NCBI RefSeq assembly: GCF_020184175.1 | Contig: NC_065530.1 | Location: 58,629,260-58,693,259, forward strand | Direction: 5' to 3' | Source: Aphis gossypii | Taxonomy: Eukaryota > Arthropoda > Insecta > Hemiptera > Aphididae | DNA length: 64,000 nt | Shown: positions 13,266 through 25,038 of the stretch, in pieces | How the letters are laid out: every line of letters starts with the position of its first letter | How positions within the stretch are numbered: position 1 is the first letter of the stretch | Notes under the pieces: generated by a model | Told to the model about the DNA's origin: nothing | What the model saw: the letters and a program-made list of their open reading frames with translations, nothing else | The model's database searches: none | Translations under genes and position numbers: made by a program

Positions 13266-14140
13266 TAGTAGGTTACTATAATTGATGTATTAAATTTAAA
13301 TCCAATGATAGATATCATTGTATACGAAAAACGATTCTGAACGAGATGATTTGTCAGCCTACGACATAATTTCCAGTGGTTGGTGAAAAAGGTGGTATAT
13401 GTTTTAATGGTCAAAGTACACCAACATTTTAGTTATTTTATAATTACTGTAAGCCAAACTTATGGAAAATCTTTTATTAAATTTTCAACTCTTAGCTATT
13501 TATACAAAAATTTTTTATGAATTTATACCTACAAAATAATTTGCAAATATTCATGATTTTTACGAATTTTTGTCAATATTTGAACTCTAAATACTAATAA
13601 ATTGTGCCTATGTATCCTTATAATTTTTTAATCATTATAAGAATAACTCATGAGGAACTTTGTATTCAATTTTAAAGTATTTTGACTCGGACAATAAAAT
13701 TTAATCGATATTCATAAATAAAAAATGAATATTTCAAATGCCTGTAAACAGCAATATACAAAATATTTGAAAATTAAATCATGCAAATAAAATGCCAATC
13801 CAAATAACTCGTGAAATTTTCAAGTGTCTACGACTTATACTTTTTGAATTGTAAAATATTTAATTTCGTTTGAAGATAAATCGTTATCGTTAAGTGATTT
13901 CATAAACATTTAAAATTCAAACACACATAACATTTTTTCTATTATGATGTTTTGAGTTTTCTTTATAGCTATTTGAAGGAAAATTTATGAAAAACTTAGT
14001 ATTGAATTTTTTAACCTTAGATATAAGCATAAAAAATGTTGTGATTTTTCAACTACAAAATTACTTGAACATTTTCGAGATTTAGACATATTTCATAACA
14101 ATTTGAACTATAATAAATTATAAAAATTGTGACTAACATA
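13266..14140 (-). repeat. Truncated, inverted copy of the composite repeat at 20090-21508
   Basis: Read on the minus strand, this stretch matches about 20630-21508 over most of its length. Shared landmarks are AACGATTCTGAACGA near 13328, GATTTGTCAGCCTA, GGTTGGTGAAAAAGGTGGT, TTCAACTCTTAGCTA, ACAAAATAATTTGCAAATA and the AATTGTGACTAAC near its end. The left half of the longer copy (20090-20630) is missing. Divergence is clear but alignment by eye is easy. It is a dispersed repeat of this genome, probably non-autonomous; no coding capacity was seen. Confidence 0.8.
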
Positions 14141-14278
14141 GTCATGATTTTCACACTCTTTAAATTAATTTTACCGTAACGTTTTGGAATTTTATACTAT
14201 TATACCTATATCAAATAAAAACCAATTAAATTAGGTACTCAACGAAAACATTAATTTTTTATAACTTATATTTTAAAC
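14141..14278. other. Short AT-rich spacer before the hAT MITE
   Basis: Unannotated AT-rich sequence. It ends with TTTTAAAC (14271-14278), the left target-site duplication of the next element. Confidence 0.5.
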
Positions 14279-14443
14279 CAGTGGTTCTCAACCTTTTTTG
14301 GTTCACGGCACACTATAATACATCACAAATTTTCACGGCTCATTCACACACTTAACAACCACAACAACTTCAGCAACTTCGCCGAAAACACTGTTTTCAA
14401 TATTTAATAACATTTCTCGCGGCACACCGGTTGAGCACCACTG
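14279..14443. mobile_element. 165-bp hAT-type MITE with perfect 8-bp target-site duplication
   Basis: The left end is CAGTGGTTCTCAACC (14279-14293). The right end is GGTTGAGCACCACTG (14429-14443), whose reverse complement differs from the left end at one of 15 positions. Both sides also carry a subterminal GGCACAC word. The 8-bp flanks TTTTAAAC (14271-14278 and 14444-14451) are identical. An 8-bp duplication with CAGTG-type termini is diagnostic of the hAT superfamily. The element is far too short to encode a transposase, so it must have been mobilised in trans. Confidence 0.92.
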
Positions 14444-14921
14444 TTTTAAACATTGAAAAAAATATGATCCAATATGAAATATTTTAGCAGCTATGCATAA
14501 ACTAATAAAAATGATAGCTAGTATAATTAGTGTGTTTTTATGTATCAGAGGGTTTATTGTAATAGAATACGCAATTTTTTTTTTTACTACGAGCCTTTTT
14601 CTATGTTAGACAAGAGGTCAGTTCTCAAGTATAATAGGTTTAGCACTAGCTGTAGAATAACAAAATAAGAATAATTGTGCGTGTTTTGAATTGGTACCAT
14701 TATATTTATAAGTACCAAATGGGAAGGAGAGTCAATAGAGTTTGAGAGGAGTTTTCGAATAAAAGACATTGTTGATAACGATGGTCGTCTAAGGTGGAGA
14801 AATTCAGAAAATGAAGAACGGAGTCACAAGGTACATAATTAATATTAAAAGTATCTTAGAAATCTGTCCTGGATACGCCAGAGTTGTTTGTAAGCGATCT
14901 GTAGATTGTAGATAGATCTGT

Positions 14922-15041
14922 GGACAGTGGATTCCAAACAAATTAACCACATTCAAAAATAGGCTGGACAAGGGAATACAAATTTCCTTTAGGAGAGTTA
15001 TAGAGCATAATAATAATACTTATATTAGGTATTATACATAA
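14922..15041 (+). pseudogene. Remnant of non-LTR retrotransposon ORF2 C-terminus
   Basis: One frame encodes GQWIPNKLTTFKNRLDKGI and then runs open to a TAA at 15039-15041. The W..P....FKNRLDK pattern is the usual C-terminal tail of insect Jockey/CR1-like reverse transcriptase polyproteins (typically WNSLP...V..FKNRLDK). The upstream sequence (about 14770-14920) has frame breaks and no recognisable catalytic motif, so only a decayed 3' fragment remains. The LINE assignment rests on this one motif and is moderate. Confidence 0.5.
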
Positions 15042-15238
15042 TGAATGGTTTAATTAAAAGTTAATAATAATATAATATGGTAGGTATATACAAACATATA
15101 TTATTATAATATTGAAGTATTAATAGGTATTAGGTAGTAAATAAATATAATGTTACCTACTTGTGAATAAATTTAAAATAAAATAATGAAGTTATTAGTA
15201 ATACTAAAAAAAATATTATACTTAGTGTCTAGTGATAG

Positions 15239-15285
15239 AGGCTGATAGACCGTCTTCGCTTAGAATCGTTTTCTGCATACGTACA
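15239..15285 (+). repeat. Fragment related to the right end of the composite repeat
   Basis: The segment GGCTGATAGACCGTCTTCGC followed by TTAGAATCGTTTTCTGCATACG resembles the 21437-21475 segment GGCTGACAAATCATCTTCG followed by TTCAGAATCGTTTTTCGTATAC. It is a short terminal relic of the same family. Confidence 0.5.
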
Positions 15286-16379
15286 ATGAAATATCATTTA
15301 ACTAAAATTTAATGCACAGTGATCTATTATTATTCAGTAGGATAATAGTAGTAGGTAGGCACATACTATTTCATCAGTAGGTAGGTACCTAACTATCAGT
15401 CGTTTCACTGCAGGCCAAATATTATATAATTATGTGAAAATCAGAGTTTCCAACTAAAACGGTATATGGTGTGCTCTTGTGTCTCGTTCATAGTGCCTAC
15501 TGCCTATTTATACAAAAATATAATATTGTAGCTAATAGACTTAAAACATAAAAAACAATGATTATAATAAAAAGAATAAAACTAACACAACTAACAAAAT
15601 ACCTGCAGACCTACAGTTAGTATATTTTCTTTTTATACTGTTTTTTTTTTATTTCCAACATAAACAACTTTGATAAATAAAAAATGTTGTTATATTTTTC
15701 AAACGTCATCAACATAATTATTACAAGCCATCAATATAAAATCATATACAGAGCGATTCACTAATCATGTTCACTGTGTTTTTATTCTTTAATAGGTAAT
15801 GTATATCTATTCAAATCTCGATATTATGGTATATTATGGAACATAAATTTTTAATTTATATTTAAAGTTGTCATGTGGGCTGTGGCGATTAGTGATACGA
15901 ACATTTTTTCAATTGGAAACCAACCATTTTTAAGTAAATGTCGTTATGTCTAGATCGAAATTCGAACTAGTAAGTAGTTTCCAACTTTTTAAATTGTATG
16001 AGTATAATAATACTCGTATATAATACGTATGTATAATACTTTAATAATAATTTATAACTAATATATAATAATGGTGTTATATAAAATACAAAGTATATAT
16101 AATATTTAGTCTTGTTCTTATACATACTCGGACAATTTTTACAGATTATAATAATTCAGTAAATTAATATACCTAACCTGTAATTATTCCCATAATAATT
16201 TTCAATTAAATTATAATAGGTATGCTTAATACATAAAGTTTGATAACTCAAAAATTACTTGTTTTAATATTAAAAAAAAAAAAATTATCTGTTTAACAAT
16301 TATTTACAGTAAAGGAGGAGAATTATCTTTTAATGAAACATGTTTGAATCCTAGTACAATACTCTCCTGAAATTCAGTA
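15286..16379. other. AT-rich intergenic sequence, nothing recognised
   Basis: No exon, RNA gene or complete repeat was seen. Several TACCTAC/GTAGGTA clusters occur (for example 15350-15390), a word common across this whole window. Confidence 0.5.
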
Positions 16380-16810
16380 TGGTAAAAAATACATTTTTTC
16401 CAAGTATTTAAAATATTATTGAAATACTTTTTCTTTAAAATATTTTAATTATTACACTAATACACGGGAAAAGTACTTACGAATACTTTTAAAATACTTT
16501 TGGTTATTCTTTTGTAGGTTTGTAATTAATGAAACATTGTAGTATTCTAGTACAAATTAATTTATATTAATTTATTAAATAATAATTGTATATTGTACTT
16601 CAAAAACATATTTTCAAATTTTCTGTCTGTCATGTTGGTTAACTCATAGTGAATAAGACTATTGTTGGAATGGACAATAATATTTTTCCAACTAAATTTT
16701 TCAAATATTTAATATATTTTTCAATTTTTCAATAGAATTCAATACTTGAAAATGTATTTTAATATTTTACAAATTTACAATACTGTTTAAATAGTTATTT
16801 AAATATTTAA
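16380..16810. repeat. Palindrome-prone AT-rich stretch with AAGTATTTAAAATA-like words
   Basis: Variants of AAGTATTTAAAATATT/AATACTTTTAAAATACTTTT recur in both orientations across this interval, which suggests a decayed DNA-transposon interior. Neither termini nor target-site duplications could be fixed, so class is unknown. Confidence 0.3.
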
Positions 16811-17334
16811 AAAAATGATGTTTATGAATAAAGGCAGGCGTAGGAATCGAACAGAGTATTGTAATTATGGAATTTTGATGTGTTATTTTGATTTTTTATT
16901 ACTTATAACTATATCTGAGCGAATATATCTTTTGGTTTTAACTTATATTGTATGGCGCTAATAAATATATCACCTGCTGATTTGTCGTATCCAAGAAATC
17001 CAAGACTTCGTCGCGCCGATTTCGGTACGACATCTGAAGTCAACGCAATAACCTGAAACACTCTGTTTGATATAAGAACGACGCACACGTCGTGTGCTCG
17101 TTTTAAGTGCAGTTTACCTACTGTATAGTGTTTACTTAGTTTTATATACATATTGTGTTGGTCGCTGTTGGTAAAGTATAATAAATTCGTAAGTCGTTGT
17201 TTTTACAGCGAAACTTTTGACTCCATACCTAATGTAATAAATGCAACTCCAGCTGCGTGGACAACGGAATGACGAATCAGCCGAAAGTGTAAAAACTGCT
17301 TAATAATCCTTTGTGTAAATTCAAAGTGTGATGG

Positions 17335-17381
17335 TGCTATATCTTTCCTCCTGCAGAATTTTAAACCCAGAAACGCCACTG
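17335..17381 (-). mobile_element. Solo hAT-like terminus (CAGTGGCGTTTCTGGG)
   Basis: Read on the minus strand, the sequence starting at 17381 is CAGTGGCGTTTCTGGG. It resembles the termini of the hAT-like element at 54284-54456 (CAGTGACGTATTTAGG). No partner terminus was found within about 1 kb on the expected side, so this is a truncated element or a chance resemblance. It explains part of the open minus-strand frame at 17203-17409. Confidence 0.4.
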
Positions 17382-20089
17382 CAGCTATGAAATACCTAGA
17401 TTTATTCATATTATAGTATAATTTGAGGTTTTATCGGTAACCGTAACCTATACAGGTATTATATTATACTAAGATTCAAATTGTTTTCGTTTTAAGTATA
17501 CTCGCATATAACCTACTATATAATATGCACATGTAGATTGTAGGACGTAGGTATATATATTATTATTTATTATTTTTTTAAACACAAGTTTAGGTATGAC
17601 AGGTTTGTATAATTTTTAATTAATCCAAATAATCATTTTCAGTTAAACATATAATATGTGGTTAAATGAACATTGGAAAAATATAACTATTGATAAACTA
17701 TAGACAGTATTTGAAAAATCATAAAAATAAACAAAAATGAAAATTTGGGCCCACATTGTCGTTTATCATTAGCTTTTTAGCGGCTCATTTGGTAAATAAT
17801 TTTTCACAAGTTATGATATCTGGAAAGTAAAAAAGAACAATGGATCAGGTTAAACGCCGAGGCAGTAGCGTGATGGACTTGAAATTGTTCAGAGATGGTC
17901 GATAACATTACACCCACCTAAAAACCCGATAGAGTCATTTACTGTAATATTTTTTTAACTACCTGTCGTACTATATTTACTAAAATACTAGTCAACTCTA
18001 AATTATTACTCGTGTTGGTATCCATCACTCCTTAAAAAAATTAGAGACATCTGACTCTCGATTACTTTACGCCGCTGTGTTGGGGTACTTTCAAGTAAAT
18101 TATAATTGAGGAATAATTTTTCGCGCCCGATGTGCATTATATTATAATATAATAATTTACACACTAACCACTTGTTGCTACCTTCCACTGCGCTTAATTA
18201 ACAATACATAACATTTTACCAACATTTTATTAAAATGCTCGTTCTAATTCATCTGCAGCAGTTGTAGATACCTATGTACAACAATAATACACGGAAGCAC
18301 CGTGTGCGTTTAATTTTTTTAAACTTTTATCGAGTCTTCAGCATAGTAGGTACAGTGATTAGTGATTACACGGATTAATCTTCCACGTTATGCATGTTAT
18401 AATATATTATAATAATGTTTCTAACATTCGATATTCCGCGTACATTCAGCTCGTATCACTATTAAATAACTTCGTTTAAACTTTAAATTTAGTGGATCGA
18501 TCGCGATTGGGCTTCATGAAATCGTTTTGACGTTGTAAACGCTCGCAAGTTGAAAAAATGTATACCTTTATTCTATAATATTACTGTACTAAAGACTATA
18601 ATAAGTGTAATATAATATCATTCAATTCACATTTTATTTATTTTCATAAAACTATGTACTATATTTTTTTTTGTATTGAGATATACTACAATACACATAC
18701 TCGTTCTTCGATTAATCATATTATAATATTAGAAAGGATTTTTTAACGGAAAAATCTTCTATTTTCTATTACATTGCAGTTTATTGGTAGTTGCTTTATC
18801 TTTTATCGTTGGTAAATGCTTGAAAAATATATATCCGAGAATTACAATATAATTTATTATTAATAGATAGCTACTTGATTTTATGACAAGGATATTTGAT
18901 TAAAGGTTGAATTGATCCAATGACAGTTTCCACTGTTTCTAGATCCGTAATTCACAATTTAGGTCATGGTGGTATTTCCCTTACTAGACGTAACTGTTGT
19001 TCCCTTAGATTTAGGCAATTGGACGAATTTAATATTTTATTATTGTATTTACTTAAATTTTATGTATATATTTATTTACTGTATATATTACACACACTGT
19101 TAGAACCATAAACACTACATAGTAAATACTTTGTATTTTTTGTGTCAGGATTTACAAAGTTTAGTAGCTGATAAACCACACTCACGTGTCCCGATACGAT
19201 AGATGTGATTTATACCTAACATTTATATTAATATATTGAGATTGTCGAGATCTACAGCTATGAAACCGAAGATCAATATGTGGATCGACAATTGCCGACA
19301 TAAAATTATGAACGTCGATCCATGAAAAAAGAATGTCCCTTAACGTCAATGGACTTAGAAGTTCGAATGCCTCCTCCACCAATCAAATTTTGGAAACTTT
19401 GTGACTTGATTAAATGGATATTTTCATTTTTTACCCTTTTTTTAGTACGTCTCTCGACTCTCATCTTTAAGGATCTATAAGATGTGTAGGTGAATGATGG
19501 CTATATTACTATGTATAACGTCACAGGTCCACACGAGTATATATCATGTGCTGTTAATGTAAAAGTCTTTGGTGAACTGGAACAGTGCACGACGGTTACA
19601 CGTGGCGTTATATATATGTTTTACTATGTACAAAACGTTTTTCGGGGCTTTGTTTTTTTTATTTAGTCCCATTCTATTGTCGTTACATTACTGAGCACAC
19701 GTCCGCCTATACATTAAAGGAATGCATAGAGTTTTCAAATTTTGCGTGACAAAATTTTTTGTAGAAATCAACGTAATTTTTCACCATTTCTGTTATACGA
19801 AATTTAGAAGAATATAATATATACATATTACATACATTATATCAAATGATTATACGATTATACGACATGTACATTGTAAATATTGTGCAATGCGATGGTT
19901 GGATAAAAATTACTGTATACCATTTACTGCTTCATTAACCCATTCACCGTTTAGATATTAAATGACTATACTTAGCGAGTGTCCACAAAATATTCTAAGA
20001 AATTTAAACATATTTTATGTTGTTCACTCATTGCGTGACTCAAAATATTGGTAACCGATTTATATTTTATATGTAGGTTCTCAATTTTA
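17382..20089. other. Intergenic region without a supported gene
   Basis: Some patches (18000-18200, 18480-18560, 19180-19390) are less AT-rich and carry short open frames, but none shows a family motif or a convincing splice-bounded exon. Confidence 0.5.
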
Positions 20090-21508
20090 GATTCTGAACG
20101 AAGTGATGAATGTATTGATTTTACAATGGTGTGTTTTTTTTTTTTTTTTTTTTTTTGTGTCTGTGTACAGCATAACTAGTCGAAATAATGCTCCAATTTC
20201 AAACTATGGGGGTGATTTCCGATGTAAAAGTGAATATCCTTGGTGCATTATAGAGGTAAAAAGTTAACATTTTCCAACAGTTTTCAAAAAAATCGAGAAA
20301 AACAAAAAAAAAATGACGGAAAAACGGCAATTTTTACGCAAAACCAGTTTTCGACCAAATCGATTTTTCATTTATGGTTGTAATTCAAAAACTAATCACT
20401 GAAAATACTTGAAATTTTCACCAAATGTTAATGTCAGTAGTATCCGTATATAGTTAAATTTTCAAAAAATTTTGACTTTTTTTGAGTTATTTATAGACCA
20501 CTGAAATTTTCGATTTTTTTGAGAAATTTTTTTTAAAGTGTCGATAAAAAATTGTTGGATGACCAAAAAGTTTTGAAAATTTAATACAAGGTTCCTTATG
20601 AGTTGTTTTTAATGTAGCTAAAAAAAATTAAAAATCGTTAGTCACAATTTTTTTTTATAAGCGTTTTTAGTTCAAATTTTTACGAAATCTGTCGAAAACG
20701 CGAAAATTTGCAAGTAATTTTGAAGTTGAAAAATCATAAAATTTTTTTCTTTTATAACTAAGTTTTGAAAATTTGGTACAAGGTTCTCCATAAAGTTTTC
20801 TTCAAATATCTGTAAAAAAAACTCTACCGGATTCAGACAAAAAAATTTTATGAGTGTTTGAAATTTAAATTTTTACAAAACCGCGTTAAATAACAGCCTC
20901 AAACGATTTTTGATATTTGTTATAATTCAAAAAGTATAAGTCGTAGATACTTGAAAATTTTACCAGTTATTTAGATTGGCATTTTATTTACTTGATTTAA
21001 TTTTCAAAATATTTTGAGTTTTTTTGAGCTATTTATAGACAACTGAAATTTTCAATTTTTCTGAAAAATTGTTTTTGAAGGGTCGATAAAATTTTTTTGG
21101 CCCTATCAAAATACTTGAAAATTTTATAAAAAGTTCCTCATATGTTATTCTTAAAGCGATTAAAAAATTATAAGAATACATAGGCACAATTTTTTTTTAT
21201 TAGCATTTGAAGTTCAAATATTGACAAAAATTCGTCAAAACCATGAATATTTGCAAATTATTTTGTAGGTATATTTCATAAAAATTTTTGTATAAGTAGC
21301 TAAGAGTTGAAAATTTAATACAAGGTTTTTCATAAGTTTAACTTACAATTATTATAAAAGAACTTAAATTTTGTTGTATTCAGGCCATTAAAACATAAAC
21401 CACCTTTTTCACCAACCACTAGAAATTATATCCTAGGCTGACAAATCATCTTCGTTCAGAATCGTTTTTCGTATACATTGATAACTATCATTGGATTCAA
21501 ATTTAACA
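20090..21508 (+). repeat. 1.4-kb composite dispersed repeat with internal 543-bp tandem duplication
   Basis: The sequence starts at GATTCTGAACGAAG (20090-20103). The reverse complement CTTCGTTCAGAATC occurs at 21450-21463, so near-terminal segments are inverted. A T-run (20133-20155) follows the left end. Inside, two diverged units repeat at an offset of about 542-544 bp: CGATTTTT at 20361 and 20904, TTATAGAC at 20491 and 21033, and ACAAGGTTC-like words at 20585/20779 and again near 21129/21323. The right part matches an inverted copy at 13266-14140. Homology between the copies extends past 21463 to about 21508, so the inverted segments are not the exact ends. No open frame of note. Probably a non-autonomous mobile element. 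Confidence 0.8.
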
Positions 21509-21542
21509 CTCCTATAATATATAATAATGATCCATACGGCAC

Positions 21543-21764
21543 CTAATGTACAGCAGAGCGGTACTCACTTGCCCGCTTTTTTTGCTTATAAAGTCCACCA
21601 TTTACTGGAAAATTTTTGATAAATGATTTATGTGAAAGCTCATGATGAAATTTAATATTGAAAACTTTAAAAACATCTACTGTCTGGTGGCAAATCAAAT
21701 AAACTGGCAAGGCCTCTGAGCGGTTCGGTAAAATAAAACAATTTAATCTCGTCCACTTAGGCAA
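21543..21764 (-). pseudogene. Decayed N-terminal zinc-finger fragment of a hAT transposase (ZBED5/GTF2IRD2-like)
   Basis: The 73-codon minus-strand frame reads PVYLICHQTVDVFKVFNIKF followed by HHELSH and a KSFIKNFP segment. This matches the BED-type finger of the hAT-derived ZBED5, FAM200 and GTF2IRD2-like proteins, typically PVCLIC...FKEYN..RHYETKH...FP....RKQK. The first zinc-ligand Cys is Tyr here (PVYLIC). The His pair region HHELSH and the C-terminal YKQKK are recognisable. The frame stops at 21543 directly beside the composite repeat, and no catalytic transposase domain follows. It is therefore a dead transposase fragment, not a host gene. The family call depends on pattern memory only. 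Confidence 0.6.
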
Positions 21765-22199
21765 GAACTGTTTGCTTTAAAATTCAACTTTTTTGCTTTT
21801 CTTATCCATAATAAAATAAAAACAAAATAAACACGAAAAAAGTAACAACGTAATACAACGGAAATTAAGTCAACGTGGCCCAGCTGCCGACGTATAATCG
21901 GCACATTCCACTCAATTCAAACTTTGATCTAATAAACAAAAATAATGCATTACAACATTGTAACGTAATTTTCTTTATACGAATTTTATTATCTTTTTTT
22001 CCTTGTCTGTGGGTCAGATAAAAATTTTTACGGCCTTCTAGAAGCAATTTGGTGATCACTGAGTAGTATATATTTTAAATGGTTGTAAGTGTTTATTAAG
22101 TTTTCAAAAGTTTTTATGGGATCTATTTTTCTTTAGAGACCCAAAGCTCGGTTAGCTCACCTTAATCTGGTTCTATTCGGTAGCTACCTATTTTTCACG

Positions 22200-22900
22200 A
22201 ACGTAATATTATATTATGTAAGGTGGTATGATGTATGTACACTGTACAGCCCGTACATGACGGCGGCATATACCATACGGAGGTTTATATTTGTTCTGGT
22301 CCAGAACGTGCAAAAGACCGTATTTTATGTATATATACTTTCGCGTGTGTGCGAGTAGTCTTTTCTACACTTATATATATATATATTATGTACTATTTAT
22401 ATACTATTATTTATCGTGTTTGCGTAATCGTCACGTTTGATCGATTCGGAACACGGAGCGAAGATCACGGTCGTTCCGGCGCAATAGCTTTATTCCTTAC
22501 ATTTTTTCTATACGGACAATATTGTACAGGTTTTATTTTATCAAATCCGCGCTTAAAATCGACCGCAAACGGCTTCGTTCATTACATTATTTAATATTTC
22601 CAAGTTCTATACTTGTGTGATTGCGTTAGTCACGCTTGCGCGTATTACGATAGTAAAAATAATTTATAGTCACACTCGTTTTATTTTTCACAGATAATTT
22701 TTATTTCCGCTACAACGATAGAATCACATTATTAATTCATTTCTACACTAAATACATCGAAATCCATCCGTTGCGATAGCGTAGTATATTTTAATTCAAC
22801 GTGTTTAAATGTAAATCTTCACACTGGATACGACGTGAAATTAAAAATCGAGGACGTCCGTACGATGTGTCGACGTACCTTCGATATACAATTGTTATCA
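22200..22900. promoter_or_regulatory. CpG-containing island, possible promoter or enhancer
   Basis: CpG is frequent here (for example CGTTTGATCGATTCGG, ACGGTCGTTCCGG, GAGGACGTCCGTACG), unlike the flanks. A 119-codon open frame (22235-22594) lacks motifs and contains TA-repeat-coded residues, so it is not called as a gene. A minus-strand donor-like GAAG|GTACGT near 22881 is the only splice signal noticed. Confidence 0.3.
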
Positions 22901-24998
22901 GATGAATTCATTATTGTTATTTTATAAAACAGTTGTATTGTATCTTTGTAGTATGTGATCTATACAGTGTTCTCAATGATATAATAAGTAGGCACATTAA
23001 CTGTGAAGTGTGTGTTTTTGACTTATAGTATAATATAGTGTAGTTCCTTAGTTCCTGTAAATATTAGGTATTACAAATGTTTTTTATAAAATATGGAAGA
23101 AAGATTAATTGTAGTTGAATCTTGAAGTGAAGAAAAGGCTACTTTTTGACAAGAGTTTAACTAGTTTAAGAACGTAAAATAATTCAAAATATAGGTAAGA
23201 AATATGGAACGAAGTAGCTGTTAATGAGTTTACAAATGACTAAAACTAAATTCTGTTTAATTATTTTTCATATTTTTAATTAAAGTAAAAATCACCTATT
23301 AATTTTAATCATTGGAATATTGTAAAGTTAATTGTATTATTGTTATGGCTATTATAGTTTACTCTTATATTAGATACCTTTTATATTAATTTTACTATAC
23401 ATTTTTCAATATTTTTATTTTTACAATGGCTTAATATATGAATATTTTTCAATGATGTTTTTAATTGTACATATTACAAATTAATATAAAATAATTAGAA
23501 TTACTATACTCCTATATTCTGGTCCACAGAGGAAGTAAATCGTCTCCCGTCCAAAACGTGCCCGGTTTCAATATTTCATGTATGTCTCATCTATTTTGAC
23601 ATATCGTAGTACGTCGTCGACTATCACATAAGGGGGGGGGGTAAGCTACGGAATGGTCTCTGCCGTCAGTCTACATGAGCGAAACGGTTTACTTCTCATG
23701 TGGGCTGGAGTATGGTTACCATATTATATTAAATTTATTGATATATTTAGGTAATAAAACTCAAATTGTTAAGTTATTGTAATGGACGTCGCGTATTTAG
23801 TGTGGGAAGGCCTTTTATACGATTTAGATGTATCGCGGAGCAGTTAACGTATATACCTAGGCACTTAATAATAATATTAATCATTATTACTATAGTAATA
23901 CATAGTCTCATGTGGCTATTAAATGGGCGCCAACCAATGGACCATCTCTGTTTGAGTACATTTCATACATACCATGTATAATAATAATATAATGATATGT
24001 GTAATATCCATGTAGATAGCCACAATAATAGTCAATAATAAGATGAAGTTCGTAATTTATTTAATATATTTATATTGCTACTTAAAAATTTAGAATTAGA
24101 CCACGCGAATGACGAGTGCGACATAACCAGGGCTTGTGAATTTAATACATTGAGAAACCATGAAGTATACATGCTGTCTGCATGCACCTTAAGTTCAATA
24201 AAAAAATAAAAAATATACACTAAAAATTCTAAAATAAACTTAATAGGTTATATGCAAAAATAACGATAAATATGTGTACCTAATCTACCTATATATATAT
24301 ACAAATATATTACTACAGAAAATAAATAGATGATGTGCTTTATAAAATAATATATATATTTTTAAATAATTTATTGTACTCCCTTTATTAGTATATGCAT
24401 TTATCAAACATAAATATTAACAAAAAAAACTATTTAGGCTAAAAGCATGTAAAAGTGGTAAAACACAATTTCACAATTTAAGATAATAATGTATAATTAA
24501 ATTATTATCTCAATTATTATTTTGAATTCAGAAAAAAAATTCATCGATATGCAAGATCATAAAATTCTTAATGCTGTAGGTCATAATATTTATACCATTA
24601 CTTCTTATTTGTTCTGAAAAAAAATGAAAAAGGATCAAATATATAAGACATGGGTATACCTCCGTTATATCAATAAAATGATCGTGGGTCAACGATTTTT
24701 TTTATCAAGATAATATGCAATATTCAGCTGTTATTTTTACCAATTATTTCTAGATTACATGCTTACTTTTATTTCGTAAACAGTAATTAAAAAAACATTT
24801 TTAACAGACTCTTTTTCATAAAGTACTTATACGTTTACTCTTAAGTCGCAAGCTACTAATTGTTTTTCGTTTTTAATAAACAATTTATCTTTATGCCGCT
24901 CTAGGTTCCAATATAATATTAATACGTTTTTGCTACACTTGTCAGTTGCAAATCGATCGATACCGAAATATTTTTACAAAACAAGTCATTCTATGCAG
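22901..24998. other. Intergenic sequence, no supported gene
   Basis: AT-rich, with one unusual GC-rich patch at 23510-23720 containing a G9 run near 23632. Nothing in that patch could be assigned to a known repeat or gene. Confidence 0.45.
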
Positions 24999-25038
24999 GA
25001 TGCGTAGATATCTGCGGCATCGACGGTGAACACTTATT
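24999..25038 (+). CDS. Candidate 40-bp microexon of an unidentified protein
   Basis: A 40-bp stretch of balanced composition sits between an acceptor (CTATGCAG ending at 24998) and a strong donor (GTAAGTAT at 25039). Only one frame is open: it encodes CVDICGIDGEHL with two leading and two trailing bases. The other two frames carry stops. Two cysteines and the small size would fit a secreted protein built from small exons, as many aphid salivary proteins are, but no partner exons were found nearby. This could be chance. Confidence 0.25.

Noticed and set aside
16826..16856. tRNA-like B box (TGTTCGATTCC on the minus strand)
   Set aside because: No A box, acceptor stem or cloverleaf could be formed around it; at most a SINE relic.
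16909..17409. Two collinear minus-strand frames (80 and 68 codons) separated by one stop
   Set aside because: A chemoreceptor-like C-terminus was considered, but there is no reliable motif, one end is explained by a hAT-like terminus at 17381, and splice signals are inconsistent.
17840..17905. 21-codon plus-strand frame with normal-looking residues (MDQVKRRGSSVMDLKLF...)
   Set aside because: Too short, with no splice sites, neighbours or family.
22235..22594. 119-codon plus-strand frame
   Set aside because: Partly encoded by a TA repeat (IYIYIMYYLYTIIY) and no domain recognised.
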